The translations under genes were made by a program, and so were the position numbers. Below, piece by piece: positions 33,209-43,281 of a stretch of 64,000 nucleotides of DNA (positions within the stretch are counted from its first letter, which is position 1; each line of letters begins with the position of its first letter). The notes under the pieces are model-generated. The model saw nothing but the letters and a program-made list of their open reading frames with translations, did no database searches and had not been told where the DNA came from. This DNA is from Salinimicrobium nanhaiense (GTDB taxonomy: Bacteria > Bacteroidota > Bacteroidia > Flavobacteriales > Flavobacteriaceae). The DNA lies in the NCBI GenBank assembly GCA_012038135.1, contig JAAVJQ010000011.1, forward strand, positions 56,713 through 120,712, written 5' to 3'.

Positions 33209-33661
33209 TTATAAAACAGGTTCCAACACAATCTCTGTTATTACAGAGTTAGAGATAAAACACTCAGCATGTGCTTTATGGTGCATTTTTTTCATTTCTT
33301 CTTCATCAGGTATATGTTCCCCCGAGAATTCTACTTTGGGCCGTAAAAAAACCCTGGTCACAGCCTGTTTACCATCCTTGTTTTTCTCAACCACAGCAAC
33401 GGTTTCATCTTTGTAACTCTTTATAATATACTTTTTAAAGGAGGCAATAGCCAGAAAAGTCAATAAGTGGCAGCTGGAGAGGGAAGCAGCGAAGGCTTCT
33501 TCAGGATTGACAAATTCAGCTTTCCCCAAATACTCTGGAGCTGCAGATGCAGTAATTTGCGAGCCTCCTCCAAAGATCCATTGATGGGTACGTGTATAAT
33601 TCTTATAGGAGAAATCCTCGGAATCGGATTTCCATTCTAGTTTAACTTTAAATTCTGACAT
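33209..33661 (-). CDS. OsmC-family peroxiredoxin-like protein
   Basis: 150 aa with the two OsmC cysteines in SLSSCHLLTFL and HAECFISNSV. The opening WIFGGGSQITASAAPEYLG is also family-typical. It reduces organic hydroperoxides or acts in oxidative-stress protection in the cytoplasm. It overlaps the metal ATPase gene by 14 bases, so both come from one transcript, linking metal export and redox stress. Confidence 0.9.
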   Translation of the reverse strand: MSEFKVKLEWKSDSEDFSYKNYTRTHQWIFGGGSQITASAAPEYLGKAEFVNPEEAFAASLSSCHLLTFLAIASFKKYIIKSYKDETVAVVEKNKDGKQAVTRVFLRPKVEFSGEHIPDEEEMKKMHHKAHAECFISNSVITEIVLEPVL

Positions 33662-36200
33662 TATTTTCTTGTTTTAATTCATGAATTTGTTTTATACGGC
33701 CTCCGGGAAAGGCAGTTTTCTTATTGTTATAAGCTAATAATCTCAAAGCATTGCCCACTACCAATAATGTAGAACCTTCGTGAACCAGTACTGCTATACC
33801 AATGTTGGCAAACCCGAAGATAGTGGCCGGAATTAATAAAGCTACAATCCCCAGGCTTACCCAAAGGTTTTGTTTGATGATGCTTTTGGCTTTCCGGCTC
33901 AAACCTATTGCAAAGGGCAGCGTTTCCAGTTTATCGGCCATCAGGGCTATATCGGCGGTTTCCAGAGCTACATCAGATCCTGCTGCCCCCATTGCAATAC
34001 CCACGGTACTATGTGCCATAGCGGGAGCATCATTCACTCCATCGCCCACCATGGCTACTTTGTCCTCCTGTTTCTTTAATTTTTTAATAGCATCTACCTT
34101 TTCCTCGGGAAGCAGGCTTCCCCAGGCATCGGTAAGGCCAATTTCTTTGGCCACCGCATCAGCCACTTTTTGGTTATCCCCGGTGAGCATGATCATACGT
34201 TTAATACCGATTTTTTTAAGCTCCTCCAAGGTGGCTTTAGCTTCTTCCCGTGGAGTGTCCATAAGGGAAATAATTCCAATATACTCCTCATTCCTGCGTA
34301 TCAACATTGTCGTGTTCCCTGCGGCTTCCTGTTCCCTTACTTTTTCAACGATTTCTTCTGAAGGCTTTTGATCATCGAGGGCTTCAAAGAGCTCAAGATT
34401 CCCCATATACACCTTATCTTCCCCGAGGCTGGCTTTTATACCTTTTCCTAAAACAGCTTCCATATTACTTGCTTCCGGAAATTGTGCATTTCCCAGGCGT
34501 TCTTTGCCGTCCCGTACCACTGCTTTTGCAAGGGGGTGGTTGCTTAAAGCCTCTACAGCTACAGCTGTTTTTAGCAGTTCCTCTTCACTTACGTCCGTTA
34601 AAGTGATAACTTTGGTGAGCTTTGGTTTGCCTTCAGTAAGGGTACCGGTTTTGTCAAAAGCAATAGCGGTGAGCACGCCAAGGTCTTCCAGGGGCCGCCC
34701 TCCCTTTACCAGAACACCACCCCTGGCTGCACGAGCCACTCCGCTAAGTACAGCACTGGGTGTGGAAATGGCCAGGGCACAGGGACTGGCAGCCACTAAA
34801 ACTGCCATAGCCCTGTAGAAACTCTCACTAAAAGGTTCATCAATGACCAGAAAGGCGAAATTCAGCAAAACCACCAGGGCCAAAACCGATGGCACAAAAT
34901 ATTTTTCAAACTTATCAGTCAATAATTGGGTAGGTGATTTCTGTGTCTGGGCTTCATTCACTAATGTCACCAGTCTTGACAGTGTAGAATCCTGAGAGGT
35001 TTTTATCACCTTTACTTCCAGGGTACTATTGCCGTTGATGGTTCCCGCAAAAACCCGATGTTCTTCTTTTATTTCGCTTTCTTTTGAATAGTCCCTGTCA
35101 GGATCGGGTACGGGGGACTTATCCACAGGGACGCTCTCACCGGTGATGGGTGCCTGGTTCACACTACTATTGCCATTAACAACAACACCATCGGCAGAAA
35201 TTTTGGTGTTGGATCTCACTACAACAATATCACCTATCTGAAGCTCTTCTATTTTTACTTCCTGCGTCTTTCCATCTCGTTTTATCAAAGCAGTTTTAGG
35301 TGCAAGGTCTGCTAAAGCTGCAATAGATTTTCGCGCCTTGTTCATGGCGTAATTTTCCAGTGCATGGCCCAGGCTAAATAGGAAGAGGAGCAAAGCCCCT
35401 TCTGCCCATTCTCCCAGAATGGCTGCCCCGATGGCCGCGACCAGCATAAGGAAATCAATTTCGAAACCTCCTTTGGCAACCGTTTCAATGGCTTCTTTTG
35501 CCGTGTAATAGCCCCCAAAGAAATAGGCGCCTATGTACAAGGCCAAACTTGCCCATTCGGGCACAGTTTCCAGGTAGGAAAGGCCAAAACCGGTGCCCAA
35601 TAACACCCCGCAAATAATGGAAAAGTACATCTCAGTATTTTTTCCTAAAATACCCCCGTGGTCATGAGCGTGGCCTTCATCTTTAAGCTCTGCCTCTTTG
35701 TTGGAATGTTTATGGGTTTCAGCCGTTTCAGGAGGCACTTTTTTATTCTTTTTGGCAGTCTTGATTTTCAGGCCTTCGTTCCTCAGGATTTGACGAAAAT
35801 CTTCTTCATCAGTTTTAGCCTTTATGAATTCCAGCCTTACGATTCCCGATTCGGATACCGAGGCTTCCATTATCTCCTCCAATCCTCTCAGGGCATTTTG
35901 AATTTTCCTCGCATGCCTTGCATGTCGTATTCCCTCAACCTCCAACAGGGTATGTCCAAATTCATTGGTCAATGATGCCCCTGCCTGTTTTGCGAGTTTT
36001 GTAATATGGGCAATGGAAATAATGTCGGGATCGTAATGAAAACAAAGCTGAGGGGTATCATCCTCTTTTTCAGAAACAATATGCACCTTTTCAATACCTT
36101 CCCTGTTTTGCAGGTGATCCATTAGCCTCTGCACACATTGATCGTTCTCATCGGGAACTTCCGGCAGGAGTATTGGCAGTTTTACTTGCGTTTTTTTCAT
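33648..36200 (-). CDS. P1B-4-type heavy-metal-translocating ATPase
   Basis: 850 aa. A long N-terminal part has two degenerate HMA-like domains without CxxC and a His-rich stretch (EGHAHDHGG). The membrane and catalytic core follows: SPC at 472-474, the phosphorylation site Asp516 in DKTGTLTEG, LSNHPLAKAVV and HEGST at 807-811. SPC together with HEGxT marks the P1B-4 subgroup (Co/Fe/Zn export), not copper pumps with CPC. The next gene (OsmC) overlaps its end. It should pump divalent metal out of the cytoplasm. Confidence 0.9.
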   Translation of the reverse strand: MKKTQVKLPILLPEVPDENDQCVQRLMDHLQNREGIEKVHIVSEKEDDTPQLCFHYDPDIISIAHITKLAKQAGASLTNEFGHTLLEVEGIRHARHARKIQNALRGLEEIMEASVSESGIVRLEFIKAKTDEEDFRQILRNEGLKIKTAKKNKKVPPETAETHKHSNKEAELKDEGHAHDHGGILGKNTEMYFSIICGVLLGTGFGLSYLETVPEWASLALYIGAYFFGGYYTAKEAIETVAKGGFEIDFLMLVAAIGAAILGEWAEGALLLFLFSLGHALENYAMNKARKSIAALADLAPKTALIKRDGKTQEVKIEELQIGDIVVVRSNTKISADGVVVNGNSSVNQAPITGESVPVDKSPVPDPDRDYSKESEIKEEHRVFAGTINGNSTLEVKVIKTSQDSTLSRLVTLVNEAQTQKSPTQLLTDKFEKYFVPSVLALVVLLNFAFLVIDEPFSESFYRAMAVLVAASPCALAISTPSAVLSGVARAARGGVLVKGGRPLEDLGVLTAIAFDKTGTLTEGKPKLTKVITLTDVSEEELLKTAVAVEALSNHPLAKAVVRDGKERLGNAQFPEASNMEAVLGKGIKASLGEDKVYMGNLELFEALDDQKPSEEIVEKVREQEAAGNTTMLIRRNEEYIGIISLMDTPREEAKATLEELKKIGIKRMIMLTGDNQKVADAVAKEIGLTDAWGSLLPEEKVDAIKKLKKQEDKVAMVGDGVNDAPAMAHSTVGIAMGAAGSDVALETADIALMADKLETLPFAIGLSRKAKSIIKQNLWVSLGIVALLIPATIFGFANIGIAVLVHEGSTLLVVGNALRLLAYNNKKTAFPGGRIKQIHELKQENNVRI

Positions 36201-36284
36201 TTTTTCTATCGGTTTTTCGATTCTTGTCCGGTAAACTCTCGCTGAAATCTTTAAATTGGCGATGATCTTTTAATTAATGCGCCT

Positions 36285-36569
36285 TCACCTCCTTGAACTT
36301 CTACTTTGTTTTTTAAGTTTAAATATCCTTTTTCTTACAGCGACCATGAAAGCAAGAGCTATCCCCAGCAATGCAAAAAGAAGGTTCATCAAGATTTGAT
36401 TTTTATCACTAAAATTGAATATTTCCTGGTAACTCTCAGGGAGGTACTTCCACCAATTTTCATCTCCCTGTAAATAATTCATTTGTAGGGAAAGAACCAG
36501 CGGTTGCATGATCAATATTCCAAAGACCACACCTGTTAGAATCGCTATAAAAATTTTTCGCCTCCTCAT
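36285..36569 (-). CDS. Two-span membrane protein of unknown function, 94 aa
   Basis: The basic start MRRRKIFIAILTG is followed by two membrane helices (about 6-28 and 59-80) around an extracytoplasmic loop (NYLQGDENWWKYLPESYQ), and the end is very basic (KLKKQSRSSRR). It lies directly beside the decayed ZIP/CDF sequence and upstream of the metal ATPase gene. No family recognised. Confidence 0.5.
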   Translation of the reverse strand: MRRRKIFIAILTGVVFGILIMQPLVLSLQMNYLQGDENWWKYLPESYQEIFNFSDKNQILMNLLFALLGIALAFMVAVRKRIFKLKKQSRSSRR

Positions 36570-36599
36570 AATTTCTTGTCTTTTTTTCAGGTTCCCCTA

Positions 36600-36832
36600 A
36601 AGAAAGGCAATCGGCAAAATCATGCAGTGAACCAGCCATTATGGCAATACTGCCCGAAAGAAAACCACCAATCAATTCGACTACCGTAAAGGTCAGGTTG
36701 AGAAAAAAGGCGGTTCTGGTATAGATTAACGGTTTTGCCCGAAACATTTATAAATTCTGCCAACATACCTCCGCCAAAATTTCCTAAGGCAGGCATGGCT
36801 GCAAACAATAGAACAGTCAAAAAATCATTCAT
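36600..36832 (-). pseudogene. ZIP transporter start fused to CDF transporter fragment
   Basis: From the ATG at 36832 the frame reads like a ZIP-type metal transporter N-terminus (LLFAAMPALGNFGGGMLAEF) and then loses homology. About 90 bases later a second frame reads a CDF N-terminus (TAFFLNLTFTVVELIGGFLS, AGSLHDFADCLSLGE) and breaks off near 36600. It looks like a deletion that joined two metal-transporter genes, leaving neither functional. Confidence 0.7.
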
Positions 36833-37016
36833 AGATCATTTCTTCTTTTCAGTTATAAGTTACAACTTTCCTTATGGCATCTATATGTCTCCTTTATTAC
36901 TTCCTGTATTTTTAATTTCGAGCTACAAAAAATTATGCCTGAAAAGGAAATCCCATTAGTAAGACAAACAGTTAGAACTTCCTTTACAGGACTTATTTTA
37001 TTGTTGTTGCTCCCCG

Positions 37017-37352
37017 TCAATCAAATTTCTTTATGGATTTTCCCGTCTTTATTTGAAACGCATCTTCAATATCTGAAACATAAATAATTCCGTCGCCAGG
37101 ATCCGTTGTCTTTCCATTTTCGACTATGATGTCTATTGCTTTTCGTGCTTCTTCATTTTGGCACACCAGTTCCAGTTTCACTACGGGACTATCTGTAATG
37201 CGAAAATCAAGGGAGGGGCTGGCACCTTTGGCTTTGAATGCACCGGTCCCTTCCCCTTGCGAAAGGGTCATGCTATTAAAGCCACTATCACTAAGGGCTT
37301 CAACTACTTTTTGTACTCTTTTTGGTTTTATAAATGCTTTTATTTCTTTCAT
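37017..37352 (-). CDS. PII-like protein associated with metal efflux (PII-NG type)
   Basis: 111 aa with the PII ferredoxin-like fold: MKEIKAFIKPKRVQKVVEAL, a short T-loop region (GTGAFKAKG) and IDIIVENGKTTDPGDGIIYV as B- and C-loop. The T-loop lacks the uridylylated Tyr51 context of GlnB. It is the last gene of the RND efflux operon. PII-like proteins next to CusA/CzcA pumps form a known subgroup (PII-NG), thought to bind adenine nucleotides and tune metal transport, not nitrogen use. Confidence 0.8.
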   Translation of the reverse strand: MKEIKAFIKPKRVQKVVEALSDSGFNSMTLSQGEGTGAFKAKGASPSLDFRITDSPVVKLELVCQNEEARKAIDIIVENGKTTDPGDGIIYVSDIEDAFQIKTGKSIKKFD

Positions 37353-37440
37353 CGCTATAGTTTGTATTAAGGATGAACCCTCTGGGTTAACTAATTAAGA
37401 CAAACATTATACAGAGAGCCCATCCATTTAAGTTTTTAAT

Positions 37441-38682
37441 TTAATGACCGTGAGAAGTCTGGCTCTTCTTCATTTCTGCTATCAAATAATAAGCATTGTT
37501 CCACGCCACCTTTGCACCTTCAGGTAAAGGTTGCAATAATTTAATTTCCACCCATCCTTCATTTTCTTCTCCTGTCACCACTTCCACCGGCTTAAAAGAC
37601 CACTCGGTTTCCCCGTCCTCCTCGTGCTCTTCAGCAATAAAGATGTAGGATTTGTCTTCTTCCTCAATAATTGCTTCTTTCGGTAAGGCTGTTACTTCTG
37701 TTCCTGTGCCCGTAACGATCCTGCCGTTGATGTACATGCCCGGTACCAGGTTTTCTGAATCTTCCTGTATCTCTGCATGCACGTGGACAGCCCTGGGATT
37801 CTGTTCAAATTTCTTGCCGATAGAATAAATTTCAGCAGTATAAGTCTGGCCGGGCACTGATTCCATTTGTAACAGGACCTTTTGTCCCTCCTTGACTTTA
37901 TATACATCTTTGGCAAAGACCATTAAATCTGCATGCACATGTTCGGCGTTGATCACTTCGAATAGCTCGGTTTGGGGATCAACATATTGTCCTACCTGCA
38001 CACTTACATCTTCAATGCTCCCTTTTATTGGACTGACTACAGGAACATTCTCGACAATATTTCCTTCTCGTATGCCAGCAACATTAAGGTTTAACTGCCT
38101 GAGCTGTGATTCAAACCCTTGAACCTCTGCCTGCACAACACGATAATCGGCCTGTGCCTGTTGAAAAAGTTTGCCTGAACCTACTTCTTGTTCATAAAGC
38201 CTTTGTTGACGATTAAATTCTTGCTCCAGGTTCTGCAAACGGCTGTAAGCTGTCATATAATCGGTTTGTAACCTGGTGAGGTTAGGATGGGATAGATATG
38301 CCAGTACCTTACCTTTGCTTACTTGATCCCCCTCAATGACCTCAATAGAAGTTATATTGGCTCCTATAAAAGCAGTTACTGTAGCTTCATATTGTGGTGG
38401 GACTTCCAGTTGTCCGGTAGCTTCTACTATATCGGAAATGGGCCTTGTGGGCAGGGTGTCCACTTTTATTTCCAAACTGTTGAACTTGAGACTGGAAAGA
38501 TGCACTTCACCCATTCCTCCTCCTTCTTCTCCTTCTTCATGACCTCCTTCTTCTTCTGCAGAATGTTCTTCCTGAGCTTCAGGGGACGCTTCTTCCGTAC
38601 CTTTGCCTTCTCCGCCATTGCAGGCTGAAAGAAAGCTTACCGTAATGAGCAATGTGAACAGTTTTATAATGTGCTTTTTCAT
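37441..38682 (-). CDS. RND efflux periplasmic adaptor (CzcB/CusB-like)
   Basis: 413 aa lipoprotein (lipobox LSACNGGEG). An acidic His-containing segment (EEHSAEEEGGHEEGEEGGG, about 39-57) probably binds metal. The membrane-fusion core follows, with VPPQYEATVTAFIGANITSI, a coiled hairpin (about 130-200) and the VVSPIKGSIEDVSVQVGQYV lipoyl half. It links the pump/channel fusion encoded upstream across the periplasm. It lies 30 bases downstream of the pump gene and upstream of the PII-like gene. Confidence 0.9.
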   Translation of the reverse strand: MKKHIIKLFTLLITVSFLSACNGGEGKGTEEASPEAQEEHSAEEEGGHEEGEEGGGMGEVHLSSLKFNSLEIKVDTLPTRPISDIVEATGQLEVPPQYEATVTAFIGANITSIEVIEGDQVSKGKVLAYLSHPNLTRLQTDYMTAYSRLQNLEQEFNRQQRLYEQEVGSGKLFQQAQADYRVVQAEVQGFESQLRQLNLNVAGIREGNIVENVPVVSPIKGSIEDVSVQVGQYVDPQTELFEVINAEHVHADLMVFAKDVYKVKEGQKVLLQMESVPGQTYTAEIYSIGKKFEQNPRAVHVHAEIQEDSENLVPGMYINGRIVTGTGTEVTALPKEAIIEEEDKSYIFIAEEHEEDGETEWSFKPVEVVTGEENEGWVEIKLLQPLPEGAKVAWNNAYYLIAEMKKSQTSHGH

Positions 38683-38712
38683 TTTTATATCTTTGTCTAT
38701 TAATTAATTATC

Positions 38713-41700
38713 TTATTCTGAAGTATTTATATAATATTCGAGTTGGGAGCGGCTATCAAGATAGCTGCCCAATGCCTGCCAGGCATTCACTTCTATGCGT
38801 ACGGCATCGCGTATGTTTTGCAGGAAAGTCACATAGTCAATTGCTCCTTCCCGATAAGCGATGATGGCCCCTGCCCGCTGTTCTCTGGCCAAGGGTAGCG
38901 CTTCTTCCTGATAGTATGTCCAGGAATTAAGCCACTTCAGGTATTCTTCGCGTGCCTCAGCATAAGCTGTCTTTAGCTCAAACTGCGTCTGCTGTAAATT
39001 AGCTTCAGCTATTTCGCGGTTTATTTTTGCTGATTGTGTTCTGCCCAATTCAGGTCCAAAGAACAAAGGAATGCTGATCCCTACCTGATATTGATAAAAG
39101 CCGGTTTGGCCGTCAATTTTCTGCCTGCCGTACTGCGCCTGAAATTTCGGAAGAAACTGCGATCGCCTCTCCCTTAGGGTTGCATCAGCCACCTCTATCC
39201 TTTGTTCATACACATTGAGCAGGGGATGGTTCCCAAGGGGTTGCAGTAATCCGCTAATGGGCTCATCAAACTGATCGGCAGGAACATTAGGTACCGTGTA
39301 AAGTGTGTCACTGGCAAACCACAGGTTGAATCGCTGCAAGGCTCCAAGATAATCCCTATAGGCCTGCTCTTTTTGTATTTCAACTTCATTGCCCTGGTTT
39401 ACCGTAGCCAGGTATTCAAGTCTCGAGATTGTCTCTGTTTCCAACCTGATCTGTGCAGCTCTCTCAATATCGGTAAAGGCTGAATCCAGACTGTATAAGG
39501 TCTCATACTCATTTTTAGCAGCATATACCGACGCCCAGGCCTGACTTACCTCCAGTTCTACTTCAAGAATGGAAAGATCAAGGGCTTCTTCTGCCAGGGC
39601 CACCCTTTCCTTCTGCAACTTCAGGCGTGGCGCAATACCAAAGATGTCGATATTCTGTTGCTGAACCCCAATTTGTGTATAGACACCAAGATCAGCATTA
39701 CTCGAACCACCGCTAATTTCTTCTGCGCCGGTGAATATCTGGGTATTACCAAGGTCCCAGGCCGTTTTCTTTAAAGCCTGCTGACTTTCTATCTCCAGGG
39801 CAGCAGCTCTTATTCTCGGAAAAGCCTCTATTGCCCGTTCCTTGGCCTCTTCTAACGAGAGGACTGGCAAAGAATCCTGTTGGACAATTATTTCAGCCTG
39901 AGCCGGAGAATTTTTCTGTGAAGAACTGTTTTCCTGTGCCTCTGCAGGGGTGCTAAATCCTAAGAGGCTTCCGACAGAAAGCAATGCCACCACTATTGCA
40001 GGGGCTGGTGCAAAGCCATTATTGTTATTACTATTTCTTCTGTTTTTCATATTTTCTATTAAAGTATAAAGGACTGGCAACACCACAAGGGTGAGAAGGG
40101 TAGCTGTAAGCATACCTCCAATAACCACGGTTGCTAAAGGGCGCTGCACCTCTGCACCGGCCGAAGAAGAAAATGCCATTGGCATAAATCCTAAAATATC
40201 TGTTACCGCTGTAAGCATGATCGGCCTGATTCGTTCTTTCGTACCCATAAAAATCCGGTCTTTGATACTGGTTACGCCTTCTTCTTTTAATGAATTAAAG
40301 CGATTCACCAGGACCAGACCGTTAAGTACTGCCACTCCAAAGAGCACGATAAAGCCTACACCTGCAGAGATACTAAAGGGCATGTCCCGGAGCCACAGGG
40401 CGAAAACACCCCCAATGGCCGCTAATGGAATGGCCATATAAATCATGATAGACTGCGAGAATGAGCCCAGGGCAAAATACAGCAGCACGAATATCAGCAA
40501 GAGAGCGATAGGCACCACAATAATCAGGCGGTCTTTGGCATTTTGAAGGTTCTCAAACTCACCGCCATAAGAAATGTAGTAACCTGGAGGTAAATCCAGT
40601 TCGGCACCCAGTTTTGCCTGAATATCATTCACAACCGACTCTACGTCACGGCCCCTCACATTTACCCCAACGTATGTTCTGCGATAGGTGTCGTCTCTGG
40701 AAATTTGCATTGGCCCGGGAACAAAGCTGATATCAGCTACTTCATTAATCGGGACTTGGGTACCATTAGGCAGATCAATGTATAAAGTCCGTATATCTTC
40801 AATACTCTGTCGGTGCTCTTCATCAAAGCGCACTACCAGGTCGAAACGTCTTTCTCCTTCAAAAACCACTCCTGCCACTCCACCTGCAAAAGCGGTATTT
40901 ATATATTCATTTATTTTTTCGATTTCCAGCCCGTACTGTGCTAACTTGTCACGATTGTAGCGTACCGTCATTTGTGGGAGACCAGAAGTTCTCTCTGCAT
41001 TTACATCTCCTGTTCCGGGTACAGTTTGAATAATCTCTGCCATTTCCTGAACCTTAGTGGATAGAACTTCCAAATCCTCGCCATAGAGTTTTACCGCAAT
41101 ATCTTCTCTTACCCCTTCCAATAGCTCATTAAACCTTAGCTCTATAGGTTGGGTAAAAACAAGGTTGACACCTGTGAGGTTTTTATTGAGTAGGTCCTGG
41201 ATTTGTTCAATGAGTTCCTCTTTTGTGTCAGCAGAAACCCATTTGTCCCTGTCTTTTTCGAGTATGATGTACATATCTGCTATATCCATCGGCATGGGAT
41301 CAGTAGGAATATCGGCCACCCCAATTCGGGCTGTTGCTGTCTCTATTTCCGGGAAGTTGTCCAAAAGTAAGGTCTCAATTTTTTTAGAGACTTCAATAGA
41401 TTCATTTAATGAACTACCTGGACGGATTAAAGCTTGCATGGCAATGTCCCCTTCATCCAGCTGCGGAATAAATTCTCCCCCCATCGCGGAAAAAACATAG
41501 CCTGCAGCCCCCAATAAAACAATAGATCCTATGATCACCGCAGCTTTGAGGCGGAGGGAAGCTTTTAAGAGCGGAAGGTAAGCACGGTGAATGCCACCAA
41601 TGATTTTATCACTGACTCTTTCCAGCCAGCGTTCTAACTTGCCATACCAGTTTTTCTTGTTTTCAATCGGCTTCATAAACAATGCCGTCATCATAGGAAC

Positions 41701-43188
41701 GTAGGTAAGGCACAAGATAATGGCACCTATCATTGCAAAACCAAAAGTATAGGCCATTGGCTTGAACATTTTGCCTTCCACTCCTGTTAGGAACAAGATG
41801 GGTGTAAACACAATAAGGATGATAACCTGGCCGAAAAATGCCGACCCCATCATAGTGCTTCCGGAATCGTAAGCGACCTCATCCATGACCGCCTGATTAA
41901 ATTTGACTTTTCCGGCTTTGATCCTTTTATGGATTTCATAAACGGCACCTTCTATAATAATAACCGCCCCATCAATAATTATCCCGAAGTCAATGGCCCC
42001 CAGGCTCATTAAATTTGCCCAAACCCCAAACTGCTTCATCAGGATGAAGGCAAAGAGCAAGGACAGCGGAATGGTAGTGGCTGTAATGAGGCCCCCACGC
42101 AAACTCCCCAATAGGAATACCAATGCAAAGATTACGATTAAAGCACCTTCCAACAGGTTTTTAGTCACGGTATCGGTTGTTCTTCCAATAAGGGCGCTTT
42201 GGTCAATGATGGGCCTTATTTCAAGTCCTTCCGGCAAGGATTCTTCTACCTCCGCCATCCTTTCCTGGACCCTCTGTATTACCGCATTGGGGTTTGAGCC
42301 CCTCAGCATCATAATAATACCGCCCACAGCTTCCTCTCCATCCTGAGTAAAAGCACCATAACGCACCTGACTTCCGAAACTCACTTTTTCGGCAATATTT
42401 CCAACTGTAACAGGAATCCCGTTTTCATTGGTAACCACTATTTTCCTGATGTCATCTAAAGACTGGATCAGGCCTTCTCCCCGAATGAAGTTGGACATTC
42501 TGTTCCTTTCAATGTAGGCTCCCCCGGTATTTACATTGTTCCGGGCCAGGGCCTCGTAAACCTGGGAGATGCTTACATCCAGCGCATTTAATTTCTCAGG
42601 ACTAATAGCTACTTCGTACTGTTTGATGTATCCTCCAAAGGAATTCACTTCTACAACACCTTCAAGGAGTGTCAGCTGTCTCTTAATAATCCAGTCCTGA
42701 ATACTTCGGAGCTCCGTAGGAGTATACTCCTCTTCATAATCTGGTTGTGGCTGGATGGTATATTCATAAATCTGTCCCAGCCCGGTGGAAATAGGCCCCA
42801 TAGTTGGGCTACCAAAGTTTTCGGGAATGGTTTCCTGCAGCTCTGTCAATTTTTCCTGAACCAGCTGCCGGGGCAAATAAGTTCCCATGTCATCTTCAAA
42901 GACGATGGTTACCACGGATAGTCCAAAGCGGGAAACAGATCGTAATTCAGTCACCCCGGGGAGATTACCCATTGCCAGTTCGACCGGATAAGTGACAAAC
43001 TGTTCAATATCTTCAGTACCTAAGCTGGGAGATTGGGTAATCACCTGTACCTGGTTATTTGTAATATCAGGAACTGAACCCAGGTTCACGGTCATCATCG
43101 ACCATATTCCGGCTCCTATAAGTGCCAATGTTAGCAGTCCTACTATAAACTTGTTGTTTATAGAGAATGCTATAATTTTGTTAATCAT
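38713..43188 (-). CDS. Heavy-metal RND pump fused to TolC-type outer-membrane channel
   Basis: 1491 aa, two proteins in one frame. Residues 1 to about 1046 are a CzcA/CusA-type RND pump with twelve membrane helices. The transport signature DFGIIIDGAVIIIE has Asp400, Asp406 and Glu413, which fits the divalent-metal (CzcA/HME1) type better than CusA. From residue 1047 the sequence looks like a signal peptide (MKNRR, hydrophobic 1059-1078, cut after AEA at 1084) and then a TolC-family channel (LSLEEAKERAIEAFPRIRAA). It may be cleaved or separately initiated at ATG 40050. It is the main pump of the operon with adaptor and PII-like protein. Confidence 0.92.
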   Translation of the reverse strand: MINKIIAFSINNKFIVGLLTLALIGAGIWSMMTVNLGSVPDITNNQVQVITQSPSLGTEDIEQFVTYPVELAMGNLPGVTELRSVSRFGLSVVTIVFEDDMGTYLPRQLVQEKLTELQETIPENFGSPTMGPISTGLGQIYEYTIQPQPDYEEEYTPTELRSIQDWIIKRQLTLLEGVVEVNSFGGYIKQYEVAISPEKLNALDVSISQVYEALARNNVNTGGAYIERNRMSNFIRGEGLIQSLDDIRKIVVTNENGIPVTVGNIAEKVSFGSQVRYGAFTQDGEEAVGGIIMMLRGSNPNAVIQRVQERMAEVEESLPEGLEIRPIIDQSALIGRTTDTVTKNLLEGALIVIFALVFLLGSLRGGLITATTIPLSLLFAFILMKQFGVWANLMSLGAIDFGIIIDGAVIIIEGAVYEIHKRIKAGKVKFNQAVMDEVAYDSGSTMMGSAFFGQVIILIVFTPILFLTGVEGKMFKPMAYTFGFAMIGAIILCLTYVPMMTALFMKPIENKKNWYGKLERWLERVSDKIIGGIHRAYLPLLKASLRLKAAVIIGSIVLLGAAGYVFSAMGGEFIPQLDEGDIAMQALIRPGSSLNESIEVSKKIETLLLDNFPEIETATARIGVADIPTDPMPMDIADMYIILEKDRDKWVSADTKEELIEQIQDLLNKNLTGVNLVFTQPIELRFNELLEGVREDIAVKLYGEDLEVLSTKVQEMAEIIQTVPGTGDVNAERTSGLPQMTVRYNRDKLAQYGLEIEKINEYINTAFAGGVAGVVFEGERRFDLVVRFDEEHRQSIEDIRTLYIDLPNGTQVPINEVADISFVPGPMQISRDDTYRRTYVGVNVRGRDVESVVNDIQAKLGAELDLPPGYYISYGGEFENLQNAKDRLIIVVPIALLLIFVLLYFALGSFSQSIMIYMAIPLAAIGGVFALWLRDMPFSISAGVGFIVLFGVAVLNGLVLVNRFNSLKEEGVTSIKDRIFMGTKERIRPIMLTAVTDILGFMPMAFSSSAGAEVQRPLATVVIGGMLTATLLTLVVLPVLYTLIENMKNRRNSNNNNGFAPAPAIVVALLSVGSLLGFSTPAEAQENSSSQKNSPAQAEIIVQQDSLPVLSLEEAKERAIEAFPRIRAAALEIESQQALKKTAWDLGNTQIFTGAEEISGGSSNADLGVYTQIGVQQQNIDIFGIAPRLKLQKERVALAEEALDLSILEVELEVSQAWASVYAAKNEYETLYSLDSAFTDIERAAQIRLETETISRLEYLATVNQGNEVEIQKEQAYRDYLGALQRFNLWFASDTLYTVPNVPADQFDEPISGLLQPLGNHPLLNVYEQRIEVADATLRERRSQFLPKFQAQYGRQKIDGQTGFYQYQVGISIPLFFGPELGRTQSAKINREIAEANLQQTQFELKTAYAEAREEYLKWLNSWTYYQEEALPLAREQRAGAIIAYREGAIDYVTFLQNIRDAVRIEVNAWQALGSYLDSRSQLEYYINTSE

Positions 43189-43281
43189 TAATAATAGAAT
43201 TTAATTCAACGTAAATAGATGAGATGGCCATTAAAGAAGTCAATGGCGTCAGGATATAATTATCCTATCACAAAAGTTAAA

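Noticed and set aside
34307..34606. Plus-strand frames opposite the metal ATPase gene
   Set aside because: They are shadows of the ATPase catalytic domain, rich in Leu/Pro/Ser, with no independent features.
39195..39389. Alternative short frames inside the TolC-like part
   Set aside because: Contained in the fusion gene; no start context or homology.
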